DNA of 64,000 nt from Ursus arctos (GCF_023065955.2 NW_026623067.1:57048444-57112443); one strand, 5' to 3'. Positions 52,500-63,297 are shown, counted from the first letter of the stretch. A program made the numbers and translations. The notes: generated by a model not told the origin, from the letters alone.

Positions 52500-53405
52500 T
52501 CTGGTAGGCAGAATAATGACCCTCCAAAAGATGTCCATGTCTTAATCTCCAGAACCCGTGAATATGCTAGAGTACACAGCTAAAGGGGATTGAGGTTAAG
52601 ATCACCCAATCAGCTGATGTTAAAATGAGGTGACTGCACTGGGTTATCCAGGTGAGCCTAATGCAATCACAAGGTCTTTAAAAGTGAAAAAGGGGGGAAG
52701 ACAGGTCCTATTGATGAAGGATAATTGGAAGGCAAGCAGGCAGGGACAAGGGCTCCCCACCCTAAGAGGAAACCACCTTTAAAAGAATTTTACACCATCC
52801 CGGAAGGAGCCCTCCACCCTTTCCCATATGATAGGTAGGTGACAAAAATCTGATTGGATGACAGACGCAGGGAGGGTTAATCAGATTGAAACAGCCTGCC
52901 AACAAGCCCATAAAAACCCCTGGACTTAGAAACTCTGGTGGCAACCCCTTTGGGTCCCCTCCCTCCTTGGGAGCTTGTACTATCACTTTGTTATCACTCA
53001 ATAAACCTTGCTTTGCTGCCTACCACTCTGTCTGGTCTATCTCTTCATTCTTCGAAGTAGCATGACCAAGAACTGTAGGCACCCACAGAGAAAAAAATCC
53101 TGCAACACTATGATGTGTGAAGGATGGAGTGATCTAAGGCCTTGACTTGCTCACGTTCAAGATGTTTGAAAAAGGGGAGCATCAGCCAAGGAATGAAAAG
53201 GGTCTCTTGAAGAGGGAAAAGACATGGAAACAGATTTTTCCCCTGGAGATTCCTGAAGGAAACCTGCCTTTTTCAACACCTTGTATTTAGCACAGCAAGA
53301 CCCTATGGTGGACTTCTGACTTACAGAACTGTACAATAATACTTGTATTGTTTTAAAACACCTAATTTGTGGTGATTTGTTACAACAACAATAGGAAATT
53401 ACTAC
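52500..53405 (+). mobile_element. Old MaLR/ERVL-like LTR, plus, split by a solo LTR
   Basis: Left part GGTAGGCAGAATAATGACCC … TCCAGAACCCGTGAATATGC; right part GAGCATCAGCCAAGGAATGA … TTTGTGGTGATTTGTTACAA … AATAGGAAATTACTACAC. These are the halves of one ancient LTR-type repeat separated by a younger insertion. Confidence 0.65.
52712..53107 (+). mobile_element. Solo class-I ERV LTR (396 bp), nested
   Basis: Starts TGATGAAGGA, ends CCTGCAACA, and is flanked by CTAT at 52708-52711 and 53108-53111. It has a TATA-like CATAAAAACC near 52909 and AATAAA at 53000; CTGATTGGATGACAG gives an inverted CCAAT. The layout U3-R-U5 fits an ERV1 LTR in plus orientation. No coding retroviral sequence remains. 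Confidence 0.8.
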
Positions 53406-53611
53406 ACCTTAAGAAAAACATTCCATTTCTGTAAGCCTTTTAAAGCAAGATGTTTGTCTTTCTGATACTTTACAAATTATGTCATTTAAAAAATCTCTGC
53501 ATTTCCGTATAGTATTCGGAAGGTCTGTATATATACATTAGAATCAAAGATTTCCTATGAAGCCAGACAGAATGTTAAATTGGGTGAACAATGGCAAAGT
53601 GGAAAATCTAA

Positions 53612-53745
53612 ATCAGTTTCTTAAACTTTAATGTGTATGTGAACCTTGATAAAATGAAGGTTCTGATTCAGTAGGTCTTCAGTGGGGACAGAGACTCTGT
53701 ATTTCTAACAATTTTCCATGGTGTTAATCCTCAGACCACATTGAA
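53612..53745 (+). mobile_element. MER5A-like fragment, plus
   Basis: TTCTTAAACTTTAATGTGTA, GGTTCTGATTCAGTAGGTCT and GTATTTCTAACAATTTTCCA match the MER5A order. Confidence 0.75.
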
Positions 53746-54074
53746 GTAGTAAGTGGATAAAATGATAACGGCCTCCCAGGTTTAGGTCTCTGAGCCTGAT
53801 TAATCCCACCCTGCAAATGCCACCCAACGGTATATATAAACCTTTCTTGAACTTGGTTATCCTTCAGCCAGTTAGATTTGGGGACAATCATATTCTCTAA
53901 GATAAAACTGTCCACCATAAAAAGAAATATTTTCTCTATTTAATTCTAGAAAAAATACCTCTGAAGACCAGAATTTCAAAGTTTAGTGAAAAGTGATTGG
54001 CTCTATATACTTACTCACTTTATAGTTATTTTGGCCTTCAGACCAATGTCTCCAAACATGTTTTCCATCCAACG

Positions 54075-54312
54075 AAAAGCAGTATGATTGTCAACACAGA
54101 TACGCTGTAGAGTCACAAAGTCTTAAGCTGGAATCCTTGCCTGGCTAATAAATGGTATGAAACACGGGCAAGTTGCACAGTCTCTGAGCCTCTTTCATCA
54201 TATGTAAAATAGAGAAATACTGCCTACCTTGTATCATAGTTGAAACAAAGGCATGTTAAGTGCCTACTCAAATGTTCACTATGTAATAGATCCCAATAAA
54301 TTTGCTTTCTCT
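54075..54312 (+). repeat. MIR, plus
   Basis: CGGGCAAGTTGCACAGTCTC, TGAGCCTCTTTCATCATATG, AATACTGCCTACCTTGTATC: sense MIR. Confidence 0.85.
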
Positions 54313-54544
54313 ACCCTCTTCATAAATTTAAATCACTTTTCTAGTTTGTACCAAGTACATTTTTCCCTCTCTTCTCCTGTAATGGCTCAAGATGTTATGC
54401 TGACTTAAAAGTCAATCACCTTATCTGCATTCTCAAATCCGGGATGGTTCATAATGCACTATCCCGAACACTTCTATTACTTGCCTTACAGCTTCCAGTT
54501 CCTGATGTGAAGACTCCTTTCTTCAATCGTCTAACCTAGTGCTT

Positions 54545-54745
54545 ATTCAATAGAACCTAATGATGGAAATTTTCAACTCTGAGCTGTGCAACTGAAGCCA
54601 CTAACTACATGGCTCTATTGAACACTCAAAATGTGGTTAGTGTGAGTAAAAAACCTGAATTTCTTGTAAACGTTTAACTAATTATAATAGCCACATGTAG
54701 CTAGTAACTACCACAATGTAACAATACAGGTATATCCAACTACAA
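54545..54745 (+). mobile_element. hAT-type repeat fragment
   Basis: GCCACTAACTACATGGCTCT, ATTGAACACTCAAAATGTGG and AATAGCCACATGTAGCTAGT resemble a common mammalian non-autonomous hAT element. Confidence 0.5.
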
Positions 54746-55332
54746 GTTCACCAGTTTAAGGACAAAATGCCAACTGAAAATTTTCTCAATTCACCCTTAT
54801 CTAATATCCATTCCCTTGTTAGAATAATTGCCTCAAACACTATGCAACCATGGCAGTCTCCCTGATACACAATTCAAGGTCTTGTGTAAATTGAAAAGCA
54901 TTTACTAAGAGCCATAATTAAGCATACTAGCCGACCGGTACAGAAGCTAATTCTTACTGAGACGCCAAGTACTGTACATACCGCTTTACCTAATATGTGG
55001 CACTAAACATTTTCACCTGCTAGGTGAACCAGTTAATCCTCAGAAAACCCGGTGGCCAACAATGAGGTTTCCCACTGGTATTTAATAGATGTTCCTAAAG
55101 AACTGTGGACAACAGCATAAGCGCTGGTTTTTAATAGGAGCTAGAGGAGGTATGTTGGAAAGAGAAGATAACAGGCACTGGAAACATGAATTGTGATTAC
55201 TGCATTTGAGTCATATAATCATACACCTATCAGGAGTTAGCTCGTATAAATGTCAACTTTTTCTCATGTCTTTGTCGGCAGATCCATTAAAAATGTTTTG
55301 AGTGAGGTACCGTTTACTCAAATATCCAAGTA

Positions 55333-55632
55333 CAGCTGATCCTTGAAATAATACCACTTTGAACTGCATGGGTCCAGTTACACAGATTTTTTTTCAATAA
55401 ATACAGTATAGTCCTCTAAATCTAATTTCCCTTAAAATTTTAATAACATTTTCTGTAGCTCACTATATTGTGAGAATACACTATACAATTGCATAAAACA
55501 TAAAAAATAAGTGTTAATGGACTGTTTGTTGCGGGTAAGGTCAATAGTAGGCTTAAGTCTGGCGGGAGTTAACACAATTTTTCAACTGCCTGGGATCATG
55601 CCCCAACCTCTGAGTTGTTCAAGGGTCAACTA
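55333..55632. mobile_element. Tigger-like (TcMar) MITE, about 300 bp
   Basis: Terminal inverted repeats CAGCTGATCCTTGAA … TTCAAGGGTCAACT, flanked by TA at 55331-55332 and 55631-55632. The internal sequence is AT-rich and matches a widespread Tigger-derived element. Confidence 0.7.
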
Positions 55633-56163
55633 CACTTTTGAAGTACCTATTGGCTCTACACGTGGAAAACTGTGGCATAGAAAGGTCACTCAAAAGTTGT
55701 GCCCCGGGTCATAAGATAATGAGAAATTAGTACTGAAATTCTTATACCAAGTGGAGACCAAAGGTCTCCAATTGTGAGGTGGTAAGGAGTAGGCTTAGTA
55801 CGCCCCTCCAAAGACACTTAAGCAGGGAGGAAAACTTCCTAGCTCTGAAGTGGGCACATTTGGGCTCTTCACGGTCAGCAAAGAGACAACCACCCCAACA
55901 CACAAACCCTGCAAATCAGATGGAAAAAACCTCATGTCATAACTTCATCTACTCTGCAACCTCTGGAGGGACAGGCATATTTTGTTTAAGGAGACGGTCA
56001 GAGGCCATACTTTCTGTGCTACCCAACGCTCCAAATAGTTTCTCTAGCAACTAGATCCCAGAAGCATTTCCTGTCCTCTTGAAAGCCCACAGCTCCCTTC
56101 ACTTAAGGAAGAGTTCTCAGGTGCCTAAAGAAGTAGCCTCACAAAAGCAGAACAGCCACCAAC

Positions 56164-56236
56164 CTGCCAGGGAGAGCGGAGGTAGAGGCACTTTCCGCGC
56201 CAGAAGAAACCAGCGCCTCACTATGGGAGCTGCCAT
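56164..56236 (-). CDS. MRPS27: MRPS27 coding exon 1 (mitoribosomal protein mS27, N-terminus)
   Basis: Encodes the first 24 residues plus one base of codon 25, starting [15 protein letters not shown] and ending LSLAG. From memory the human protein begins MAASIVRRGMLLARQ, a clear match. mS27 is a PPR-fold subunit of the mitochondrial small ribosomal subunit in the matrix; the Arg/Leu-rich start without acidic residues fits a mitochondrial targeting sequence. The ATG at 56236-56234 sits in a CAAGATGGCAGC context. The donor is CAG|GTTGGT (phase 1), a fairly weak site. Exon 2 supplies GT to complete Gly25 in frame. The 5' UTR limit cannot be seen. PTCD2 starts 118 bp away on the other strand, so the promoter is probably shared. 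Confidence 0.93.
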
Positions 56237-56480
56237 CTTGGAGCATACCAAGAGGAAGAACGTCCGGGGATTGCGGGCAGAGGAAGGGGTGGGGTCACAG
56301 GCCGACGCTCCGCCCCCCTCCCCAGCTCGCGTAGTTGGTGTGGCCCCGGACAGCATGGCTGCTACAATTCGGCTACCGAAGCACGACCTGCTGCAGGCGT
56401 TGCGGAGTTCGGTGTATCCCGGGGTGGGAGGCTCAGGCTTCACGTGCTGCCGCTGCCCTCTCGGAGGTATCCGCGGCCTC
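56170..56480. promoter_or_regulatory. Bidirectional CpG-rich promoter of MRPS27 and PTCD2
   Basis: The two ATGs point away from each other with 118 bp between them (56237-56354). The stretch is CpG-rich against an AT-rich background, lacks a TATA box, and has a GC box (CTCCGCCCCCCTCCCC) near 56308. The MRPS27 initiation region, read on the plus strand as CTGCCATCTTGG, is close to the YY1 consensus GCCGCCATCTTG. TATA-less YY1/Sp1 promoters are common for mitochondrial-protein genes (established knowledge). Which motif serves which direction is inference. Confidence 0.85.
56355..56466 (+). CDS. PTCD2: PTCD2 coding exon 1 (pentatricopeptide repeat domain protein 2)
   Basis: Encodes 37 residues plus one base: [20 protein letters not shown] then [17 protein letters not shown]. 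The N-terminus is Arg/Lys/Leu-rich with no acidic patch, consistent with mitochondrial import. PTCD2 is a mitochondrial PPR protein; loss in mouse impairs cytochrome b transcript processing and complex III (literature). The start was chosen as the first ATG giving a reading frame that joins exons 2 and 3. The donor is GAG|GTATCC (phase 1), not a strong site. Reading through the intron would only add an unrelated GC-rich tail. Identification rests mainly on exons 2-3, as the first exon is poorly conserved in this family. Confidence 0.88.
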
Positions 56481-57824
56481 TGGTCGTGGAGGAGGGGAGG
56501 AATGGGAAAGAAGGGAGGTTAATACCTCAGCAGGCATCGCTTGGGGGAAATAACAGTGTCTCAGTCACTCACTGGCCTGGAGCAGCCGAGCTTGCTCTTC
56601 CGTTCTCTGGTTGCGCGCGAGTGCCGCCCTGGCCCTGGGTGTCCTGGACACCCGTGTGACTGGGAACCAAAAGACAACCGGCTGGGGTCTCGACCTTGGG
56701 GCTGCAGTAGTCCCTCAGAAGAGGTGACGCTGTTGTCTGGAAATCCCTCTCCCCCTTGGGTGTGCTGTTCTGCGCAGTTGGGTAGCAGAGGTCTTCACTC
56801 TGAGTTTGGCGCCCCAGCTCTGCCGCAAATAGTCTGAAAGACCTTGCGCAGGTTTCTTCATTTGTAAAATTGTCCCTTAATAACTTTATGGAAATGATTA
56901 AATTTGAATATACTGGTGAGTGATAATAAAATACTTAACACTTGGTGTCAGGTATTACTCTATGCATTTTACGTAAACTGATTCCTTTTCTCTTCACAAC
57001 CCCCAGTGGGAGACGTTCGCTTCTTTTCTCTATTTACAAAGGTGGAAACAGCAAGGTCAAGTAATTAGTCTAAGGTGAAAGGAAAGTGGTAGAGGAGGGA
57101 TTTGCACTCAGGCAGCACAACAGTACAGCCCTGCTGTAAGCTTTTCTCTGGACTGCCTTCTCATAAATAAACAACAATTTTTATTGGTAACCTGTTAATT
57201 GCGGTACGGAGAGGTCTTTAATGATGATTCTTTGACCAGGCTCCTCTCCATGCACAGCCAAGAATCCGAAATGTTTCCCAAACTTACCTTTTCTACTAAA
57301 CTGTGGTTGGTGATTTCTGATGTATCTTGAGGATACCCACAGTCCAGTTCTGAGAGGCCTTAACTCCTGATTTTACAAATGGTAGAACCGGGAATTCCAA
57401 TGGTCACACTCCAGCGGTTTGCGCTACACTATGTGCTTCCACCTAGATTAACAGAAACTAGATCTACCAGTTTGACGTTTAAACAGTAACTTTTAGTTTT
57501 GTTTTTTGTTTTTTTATTCCCTTGTAATCCCATAACTAGATGGGCAATGTATATTTGTCTTTCATGTCCCAGATTCCTCTCAACCCATCTCCATACAGTT
57601 AATCACTAGCTCCTTTCACACACAAAAACAAAACTTGGTGAGAATTTGAATTCTCCAGTAGTTTAGAGATGTTTACTTTTCCCCAAGGTGACTTATTTGT
57701 TACTGTCCAGATGGATTATTTATATTAAGTGAAGATCAATTATTAGAAAAAGGCAATCAAGTTCTACTCATGTTTTTGCTAAGTATAAGATAATGAAAAT
57801 TTTACTTTTTTCTTTGATTTTTAG
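56467..57824 (+). other. PTCD2: PTCD2 intron 1
   Basis: Begins GTATCC just inside the CpG-rich promoter and ends TTTTTAG. The first 350 bases remain GC-rich. A MIR in minus orientation lies at about 56940-57150. The rest is unassigned. Confidence 0.85.
56940..57150 (-). repeat. MIR, minus
   Basis: GTCAGGTATTACTCTATGCA, CTATTTACAAAGGTGGAAAC, GAGGGATTTGCACTCAGGCA: antisense MIR. Confidence 0.75.
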
Positions 57825-57917
57825 CCAAAAGATACCTACTTACAGATAATATTGTGAAATTAAAAGAATTTCAGCATAAGAAGGTGTCTGTTGCGTATCA
57901 TCTTCCTGGTTCCAAAG
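57825..57917 (+). CDS. PTCD2: PTCD2 coding exon 2
   Basis: This 93-nt exon follows a T-rich tract and TTTTTAG| acceptor, and ends AAAG|GTAATT; it is phase 1 in and out. The split codon gives Ala, then [20 protein letters not shown] and [10 protein letters not shown]. Human PTCD2 as I recall has [31 protein letters not shown], which makes the identification secure. The segment precedes the PPR repeats. The phase-1 entry directly before a basic-Arg-X-Leu-Leu motif is matched by exon 2 of the neighbouring MRPS27. Confidence 0.95.
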
Positions 57918-58154
57918 GTAATTGAATCTATTTTGTTAATTCTTTCATTGAAGTGTCATTCAGATTTTTCCTGTCTTTATCCCTGTTCCGTCTGCTTCAG
58001 TGACCTGATGTCTGAGAAAAAATTGACGTGGATTATTCCTAATTTCCTAGTCTACCCTTAAATGTACTTTTTGTCTCACTTTCTACTACTGCAGAGTCTA
58101 TCACTCTCCTTTTGTCACTTTTCCCAGGATCCCAGAGAAATGCTAAAATTAGTG

Positions 58155-58295
58155 TTGAAACCAGTCCTCTCTAGATCCTTGCCACCCAGACTAAGGATCA
58201 AGGGTCAGCAAGTGGGAGTTTCATAGAAATGCCAAACTTGAAGCCCCAGACTGTTAATATGCACAGTAAAGTCTGAGAAGAACTGCTGAAGATGA
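58155..58295 (-). mobile_element. MER5A-like fragment, minus
   Basis: GTCAGCAAGTGGGAGTTTCA, AGAAATGCCAAACTTGAAGC and AAAGTCTGAGAAGAACTGCT follow a reversed MER5A. Confidence 0.5.
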
Positions 58296-58436
58296 TTGGC
58301 TTTCACATTTTTCATGTACCTCTGAGTAAAAAGTACATTTTACATAGTATCTCCAGTATACACATACATATCTATACGCAAATGAAATATAGTGAAACAA
58401 AACTGTCCCATGTGTGATGCATTTTCTTTCTTTTTT

Positions 58437-58639
58437 TTTTTTTTAATTAAATATTTATTTGAGAGAGGGTGAGGGTGAGGGGGAAGGAAGAACAGAAGGA
58501 GAGGAGAGAATCTCAAGTGAACTCCCTGCTGAGCATGGAGCCTGCCAAGGGGCTTGCTTCATCCAATGACCCTGAGATCATGACCTTAGCTGAAATAAAG
58601 AGTTGGAAGCTCAACTGACTGAGCCACCCAGGTGCCCCT
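58437..58639 (-). mobile_element. can-SINE, minus
   Basis: Poly(T), TATTTATTTGAGAGAGGGTG, reversed head with TGAGCCACCCAGGTGCCCC. Direct repeats TGTGATGCATTTTC at 58423-58436 and 58640-58653. Antisense to PTCD2. Confidence 0.95.
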
Positions 58640-59379
58640 TGTGATGCATTTTCATGTTTTTCTCCTCGGCTAAAAAAGTCGATAGGCTAGAAGAAAGAAT
58701 TTTTTTTTATTATCAAAATATTAGTCATTGTTGAGCCTGAGTGATGGACACATGAGAACATAATGTTCTCTCTCTGTTTTGGGCTATGTTTGAATATTTT
58801 TATTACAAAAAACTGAAAACACATCACCACCCTAGGTCTTACTCCTTTCATCATCTGGGAAATCTTGTGGAATTCATTCCCTCTCTCCTGCACATTTTTT
58901 CCAGAACTTTAAATTCCTTTGTAAACATAGCAAGACTCTCTTCTCTTTCAATAACAGTTTAGTTTGTCCATACTGACTTTTTCAAATCTCCTTACTCTCA
59001 CTGTCAAATGTTTCTGAGCACCTAATAAACACTTATTGCTTCTAGCCCTCCAGAAATCAGTCGTTCCTTCCCTCTCCATTAATCATATTGTTACATTATA
59101 CCACTTCTGGAATGAGAAGATAAGCTTTAAAAGTGAGGGAGAATATGTTCTTCTTCTGTATGGGAGACTCAGTCTGGATTTGACCTCAGTCTTCTTTTTA
59201 CCCCTTTACCTTTTGGGGCTTTGTGAAGTTGGCAGAATTAGGGGTTCATGTCATTTTCTGGTTAGATCCAATTGTCATAGTCATTCTAAGACTGTGACAG
59301 TTGTACATATGCTCTGAAAGGCAATTAATGTAATGAGTGTCAATTTACTCCATGGTCAGATTGATATTTATAAAATCCC

Positions 59380-59830
59380 ATCCACATTTCTTCATTGTGA
59401 ACTCGCAGTGGTCCTCTGTCATACACCACATTGTATACACACCTCCCTGGCTTCCTAGCTCCTCCATAGTGGACCTTACCCTTTCTGGAGTCCACTATAA
59501 TTTGCTGTTAATCTAGTCACAGTTCTCCCCTCACCACCTCCTCCCCCGCCCCATTCTGTGGTATTATTCATGCTGATTCTCATACCAAGAATGCTCCCCT
59601 CTCCTAAGTTTCTCCCCACCCTGCCCAGCCCCTTCCTTTCTCTCTGGTACTTCTCCACTTCAACCAGACCTGGTCTGCTTCTGCCACCCTGGTATCTTTT
59701 TTCTGTATCATGAGTATAGTTAGTCACATGTCACCCTCTCCATCATTGTTTTCAGGTAGCTTTGTATAAATATATCTTGTTTTCTCAAACAGACTAAGTT
59801 CTTTCAGGGCCGGAACCATAGCTTAGCCTC
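59380..59830 (+). mobile_element. L2-like fragment, plus
   Basis: CT-rich sequence with ACTTCAACCAGACCTGGTCT and ACTAAGTTCTTTCAGGGCCG resembles the 3' end of L2. Confidence 0.4.
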
Positions 59831-60044
59831 CCCTGTGTTACAAGCACTTAAATCTTGATTATTTGTTTTAAAATGCAAATTGCATGTGTTGAAATTTTGG
59901 GTTCTTAAAGGTTATTAAAAAGTATAAGATGTTAAGTCATCCCATTAAAATTTTTAATATTAGAAATTATTTAGAAATAGTTAATAGAATAAATTTGCTT
60001 AAATCTGACAAGTGACGGAATGAGAAATGAGAACAATGTGTATG

Positions 60045-60215
60045 ATTTACTGGCAGTTACTATATGCTAGGCCCTATGCTAAATGTTTAACATACATTAT
60101 CTCAGGATACCCCATGAGGTAGCTCTCATGATCCTCACTTTACACATGAGGAATCAAGTCTGACAAACAAGCATCTCTCCATAGCATACAAGTGGCAGAG
60201 CCCAGGTCTTTCCAT
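60045..60215 (-). repeat. MIR, minus
   Basis: TACTATATGCTAGGCCCTAT, ACCCCATGAGGTAGCTCTCA, CACTTTACACATGAGGAATC: antisense MIR, well preserved. Confidence 0.85.
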
Positions 60216-60914
60216 CTGTAAAACCTTAACCATGATATGGTTCTGCAAATAAAGATTGGAGGGTCCACAGCATTAACTTAAACCAAGTGAGCCTTCTTTT
60301 CTTGTAAATTGAGAACAGTGTCTGCCTCAGCTTCCCAGTCTTTTGTTTTAATATGTATTGTGCCATTCCTTTAAGCAGCCTTCCTTCAAAGCTCTGGGTC
60401 TCGGAGCAAAACCTGTAGACTTTTCTTGGCAGCTCACTTGCTTCTTTGGTGCTGCCCTTGCATCTAACCCCTGTCCTGCTGAGAATCTGGTCCCTTCCTA
60501 ATGCCAAGAAGCAGTGTTTCCTTTTGGTGTTTGTCTCCATAGTCAATCAAATACAAGACAGGAAACAGAGTGTAATCACCTTGATATGATTCTGTAACAG
60601 AGAGTGTTTGCTGCTATTTAGGGGGTGGGTTTTTTACCCCCTGTGTATTATGTAGTACTGTGGCATGCTTTTTAACAACTGAGTAGGGAGACCAAGAGAA
60701 ATGAGTGGTAGAATTGAACCAAATGAAAGAGACGTGAAGTATTCCTGAATTGTGTGGGTCAACCACTGGAGCAAACCCACCTTCAGTGCACATTTTCCTT
60801 TCATTTTTCCTGCTTGGTACCCTGTCAATTGATGGTTTGGATATCTTGGTTACATTTTTTTTTTTAATGGGTCATCTATAGGTACAGTTCTTTGAGGTAA
60901 GCCTCTGGGACATT

Positions 60915-61060
60915 AGTTCTTAAACTTTAATGTGTGGATCACCCAGGTAATCAAAATTGCATATTTTTGTGTTCCTACCCCCCAGAGATTGTATGTTAGG
61001 AAGTTTTGAGTGGGCCTCCGGCCTATAGCACAGATAGTTTGCTTCATAGACCTTCTGTGA
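60915..61060 (+). mobile_element. MER5A-like fragment, plus
   Basis: TTCTTAAACTTTAATGTGTG, GATCACCCAGGTAATCAAAA and CTACCCCCCAGAGATTGTAT follow MER5A; it ends about 170 bp before PTCD2 exon 3. Confidence 0.7.
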
Positions 61061-61227
61061 CACTGTTCTAGAGGAGGCTAGCCAGTGACGGGAGCTGCGT
61101 GGTCATGAGCCCCTCTCAGTGCCCTTTTGCGGTATGCCAGGATCCAGCTTCCCCTTCTTCTTGAGGTCAGATTCCTGATAGTCCCAGTCAGCCTGAGTGA
61201 TGACCATTATACCATGCTTTCTTCCAG

Positions 61228-61357
61228 CAACCTATCTGAGAAAAATGGAAGAGAAATTGACTCAGAACAAACTCATCTTCAAGGAGGAGTTGAAAACCTT
61301 GCTTCATTTGTGTGACTCCCGTGATGATATGGAACTGGTTAAAAATGTCATTTACAG
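61228..61357 (+). CDS. PTCD2: PTCD2 coding exon 3
   Basis: This 130-nt exon has a CTTCCAG| acceptor and a strong CAG|GTGAGG donor, in phase 1 and out phase 2. It reads [43 protein letters not shown] plus AG of an Arg codon. Recalled human sequence ([43 protein letters not shown]) matches well. It forms paired helices leading into the PPR array. Residues encoded in the window number about 111 of roughly 388 in human. The next exon (human HAENKNFTLGEY...) was not seen before base 64000. Confidence 0.95.
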
Positions 61358-61374
61358 GTGAGGCATTTCTTTAG

Positions 61375-61920
61375 AATTCTGCCAGTTTTGGTCTCTCTTC
61401 ACTCTGTTCTTTTGCCTGAACAATCTTACTCAGTTAACATGGTTTCAGCTGTCACCTGTGCATTGATGACTTTCAAATCTCTTGACCGCATGCCTGCACT
61501 GAGCTCCAGCCATTTATATTCATTGATCAGACACTTACTGATTGCTTCTATATGCCAGGTACTGAGTATAGAAAACCAGAATTCATGCCTCAAGAAATCA
61601 CCAGCCTGATGAGTTCTGCTTCTGTGTCCCTTAGGTCTTCACGTTCAACTTATACAAATTGCTTCTTTTGTTGTATTTTCTGTTGCACTGACCACTCAGA
61701 ACAGACACTGGGGAGTCTCTTTCCCCTAATCTCATTTGCTCTCCTCCCTGACAGGATAAGAAATCCCACTGCTTCCACTTCTGGTATCTCTCATCTCTAG
61801 CTTTCTTTTCTCTGTCCTCATTACCAGTGTCTTAGTTCAGGCCTCATCGTATCTCACTTAGATCACTTCAGTGGACTCCTGGCTCAGCTCCCTCCTCCTG
61901 GCGTATGCCTATTATGTTCC
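61375..61920 (+). mobile_element. Possible L2 copy, plus
   Basis: L2-like order: TCAGCTGTCACCTGTGCATT, GATGACTTTCAAATCTCTTG, then CAGGCCTCATCGTATCTCAC and TTCAGTGGACTCCTGGCTCA. An insertion-like segment intervenes. Confidence 0.5.
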
Positions 61921-62070
61921 ATTGTCTCTGATCCATTGTCAGTTTCCCATGTCAGGGGATCTCTCGGGTAATCATAGCCTGCTGTTGGGAAACCCAGCAA
62001 AGGTTTTGCTTACTCAGGAAGTACATTACCGAAATCAACAGGCTTCATTTCTGAAATTAAGTTCATGGCT

Positions 62071-62220
62071 TTTTTTTTTAATTAACATATAATGTATTAT
62101 TTCAGGGGTACAGGTCTGTGATTCATCAGTCTTACATAATACCCAGCGCCCACCATAACACATACCCTCCCCATTGTCCATCACCCAGTCACCCCATTGA
62201 CCCCACCCCCCTTTTTTTAA
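62071..62220 (-). mobile_element. Carnivoran L1 3' end, minus
   Basis: TAATTAACATATAATGTATT, GTACAGGTCTGTGATTCATC, CATTGTCCATCACCCAGTCA is the usual reversed 3' end of carnivoran L1 (severe 5' truncation). Confidence 0.75.
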
Positions 62221-62559
62221 CCATTCGGGAAACATATATTTCTATACACGGACCTGCATTTATATTGTACATTTATAGAGAGAACTACAAGGAGTTTATA
62301 GAGAGAACTATATGGAATACTGGAAGGGTATGTACCAAAAGTTAACTGTGGTTCTTTGGGAATTACACATTTTTTTTTTGTCTAAATATGTACTTTTTTG
62401 ATTTCTCAAACTTGTCTATAGTGGGCATTATCAGTTTTATAATGTGAAAAAATTAATGCTATTTATAAAAAGAAAAAAACCACAAAATTATACCAAATTA
62501 ATTGGAAGTTTGAAAAACACCAAAAAAGTAGAAGAAATATGTCATAAATTCTGATATTT

Positions 62560-63005
62560 CAGTTGTCTCTTGTTACACGCCAGAACTTAATGGCTTAACA
62601 AGACAGCTATTTATTATTTCTCTATTACCTATTACTGTCTATTCTCTATTGTTACTGTGGGTCAAGAATTGAAGCCAGTTAGTGGGGCAGTTCTTTATTG
62701 GTGTCAGCTAAAGACACTTGCTCATCCATAGTCAGCTGCTGGCTAGGCTGACCTGGAAGGTCCAAGAAGCTTCACTTATATTTCTGGTGCCTGAGTCCAT
62801 GTGGCCCTTCCTTCTCTCCCCTTGGAATATCTCACCATTCATGAGTCTAGCCTGGGCTGCATTAGCACCCAGCACAAGTAGAAGCTACAGGCCTTGAAAG
62901 CTGCCCAGAACTGGCACAGCTTCACTTCTGTCACATTCTCTTGGTCAAGGCAAGTTACCTGGCCAACCCACATGCATTGGAGAAGCAAGACTTCCACCTC
63001 TGAAT
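62560..63005. mobile_element. Old mammalian LTR/DNA-type repeat (family not named)
   Basis: TCTTGTTACACGCCAGAACT, AATGGCTTAACAAGACAGCT, GTGGGTCAAGAATTGAAGCC and CTGTCACATTCTCTTGGTCA follow a common repeat beginning with a 'gttgctgcataacaaa' motif. The class is uncertain. Confidence 0.45.
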
Positions 63006-63092
63006 GGATCAGCCACTGTTGATATTTTTATACATTTTCTCACTGATTTTTATGTGCAAAGATTGTGTGGTTGTGGTAGGGTTTATTTACAC

Positions 63093-63297
63093 TTTTTTTT
63101 TTTTAAGATTGTATTTATTTATTTGACAGAGAGAGACAGCCAGCGAGAGAGGGAACACAAGCAGGGGGAGTGGGAGAAGGGAGAGGAAGAAGCAGGCTTC
63201 CAGCGGAAGAGCCTGACATGGGGCTCGATCCCAGAACTCCGGGATCACGCCCTGAGCTGAAGGCAGACACTTAACGACTGAGCCACCCAGGCGCCCC
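63093..63297 (-). mobile_element. can-SINE (young), minus
   Basis: Poly(T), AAGATTGTATTTATTTATTT, CAGCGAGAGAGGGAACACAA and reversed head ending CACCCAGGCGCCCC. Direct repeats TATTTACAC at 63084-63092 and 63298-63306. Confidence 0.96.

Larger units (their letters stand above)
49402..56163 (-). other. MRPS27: MRPS27 intron 1
   Basis: Spans between coding exons 1 and 2 with GT/AG ends on the minus strand. It holds an old L1 split by a solo LTR (50040-51365), a MaLR/ERVL-like LTR split by another solo LTR (52500-53405), a MER5A-like fragment (53612-53745), a MIR (54075-54312), a hAT remnant (54545-54745) and a Tigger-like MITE (55333-55632). At 51400-52500 and 55640-56160 I see only unassigned intronic sequence. 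Confidence 0.85.
57918..61227 (+). other. PTCD2: PTCD2 intron 2
   Basis: Contains a MER5A-like fragment (58155-58295), a can-SINE (58437-58639), L2-like sequence (about 59380-59830), a MIR (60045-60215) and a MER5A-like element (60915-61060). The intervals 58700-59370 and 60230-60900 show no recognisable gene or repeat. Confidence 0.85.

Noticed and set aside
56117..56443. 108-codon minus-strand frame through the promoter
   Set aside because: Only the part from 56236 to 56164 matches mS27; the upstream ATG lies inside PTCD2 exon 1 and the tail reads into intron 1.
56079..56522. 147-codon plus-strand frame through the promoter
   Set aside because: It contains the true PTCD2 exon 1 frame but extends upstream through the promoter and downstream through the intron 1 donor; only 56355-56466 joins exon 2.
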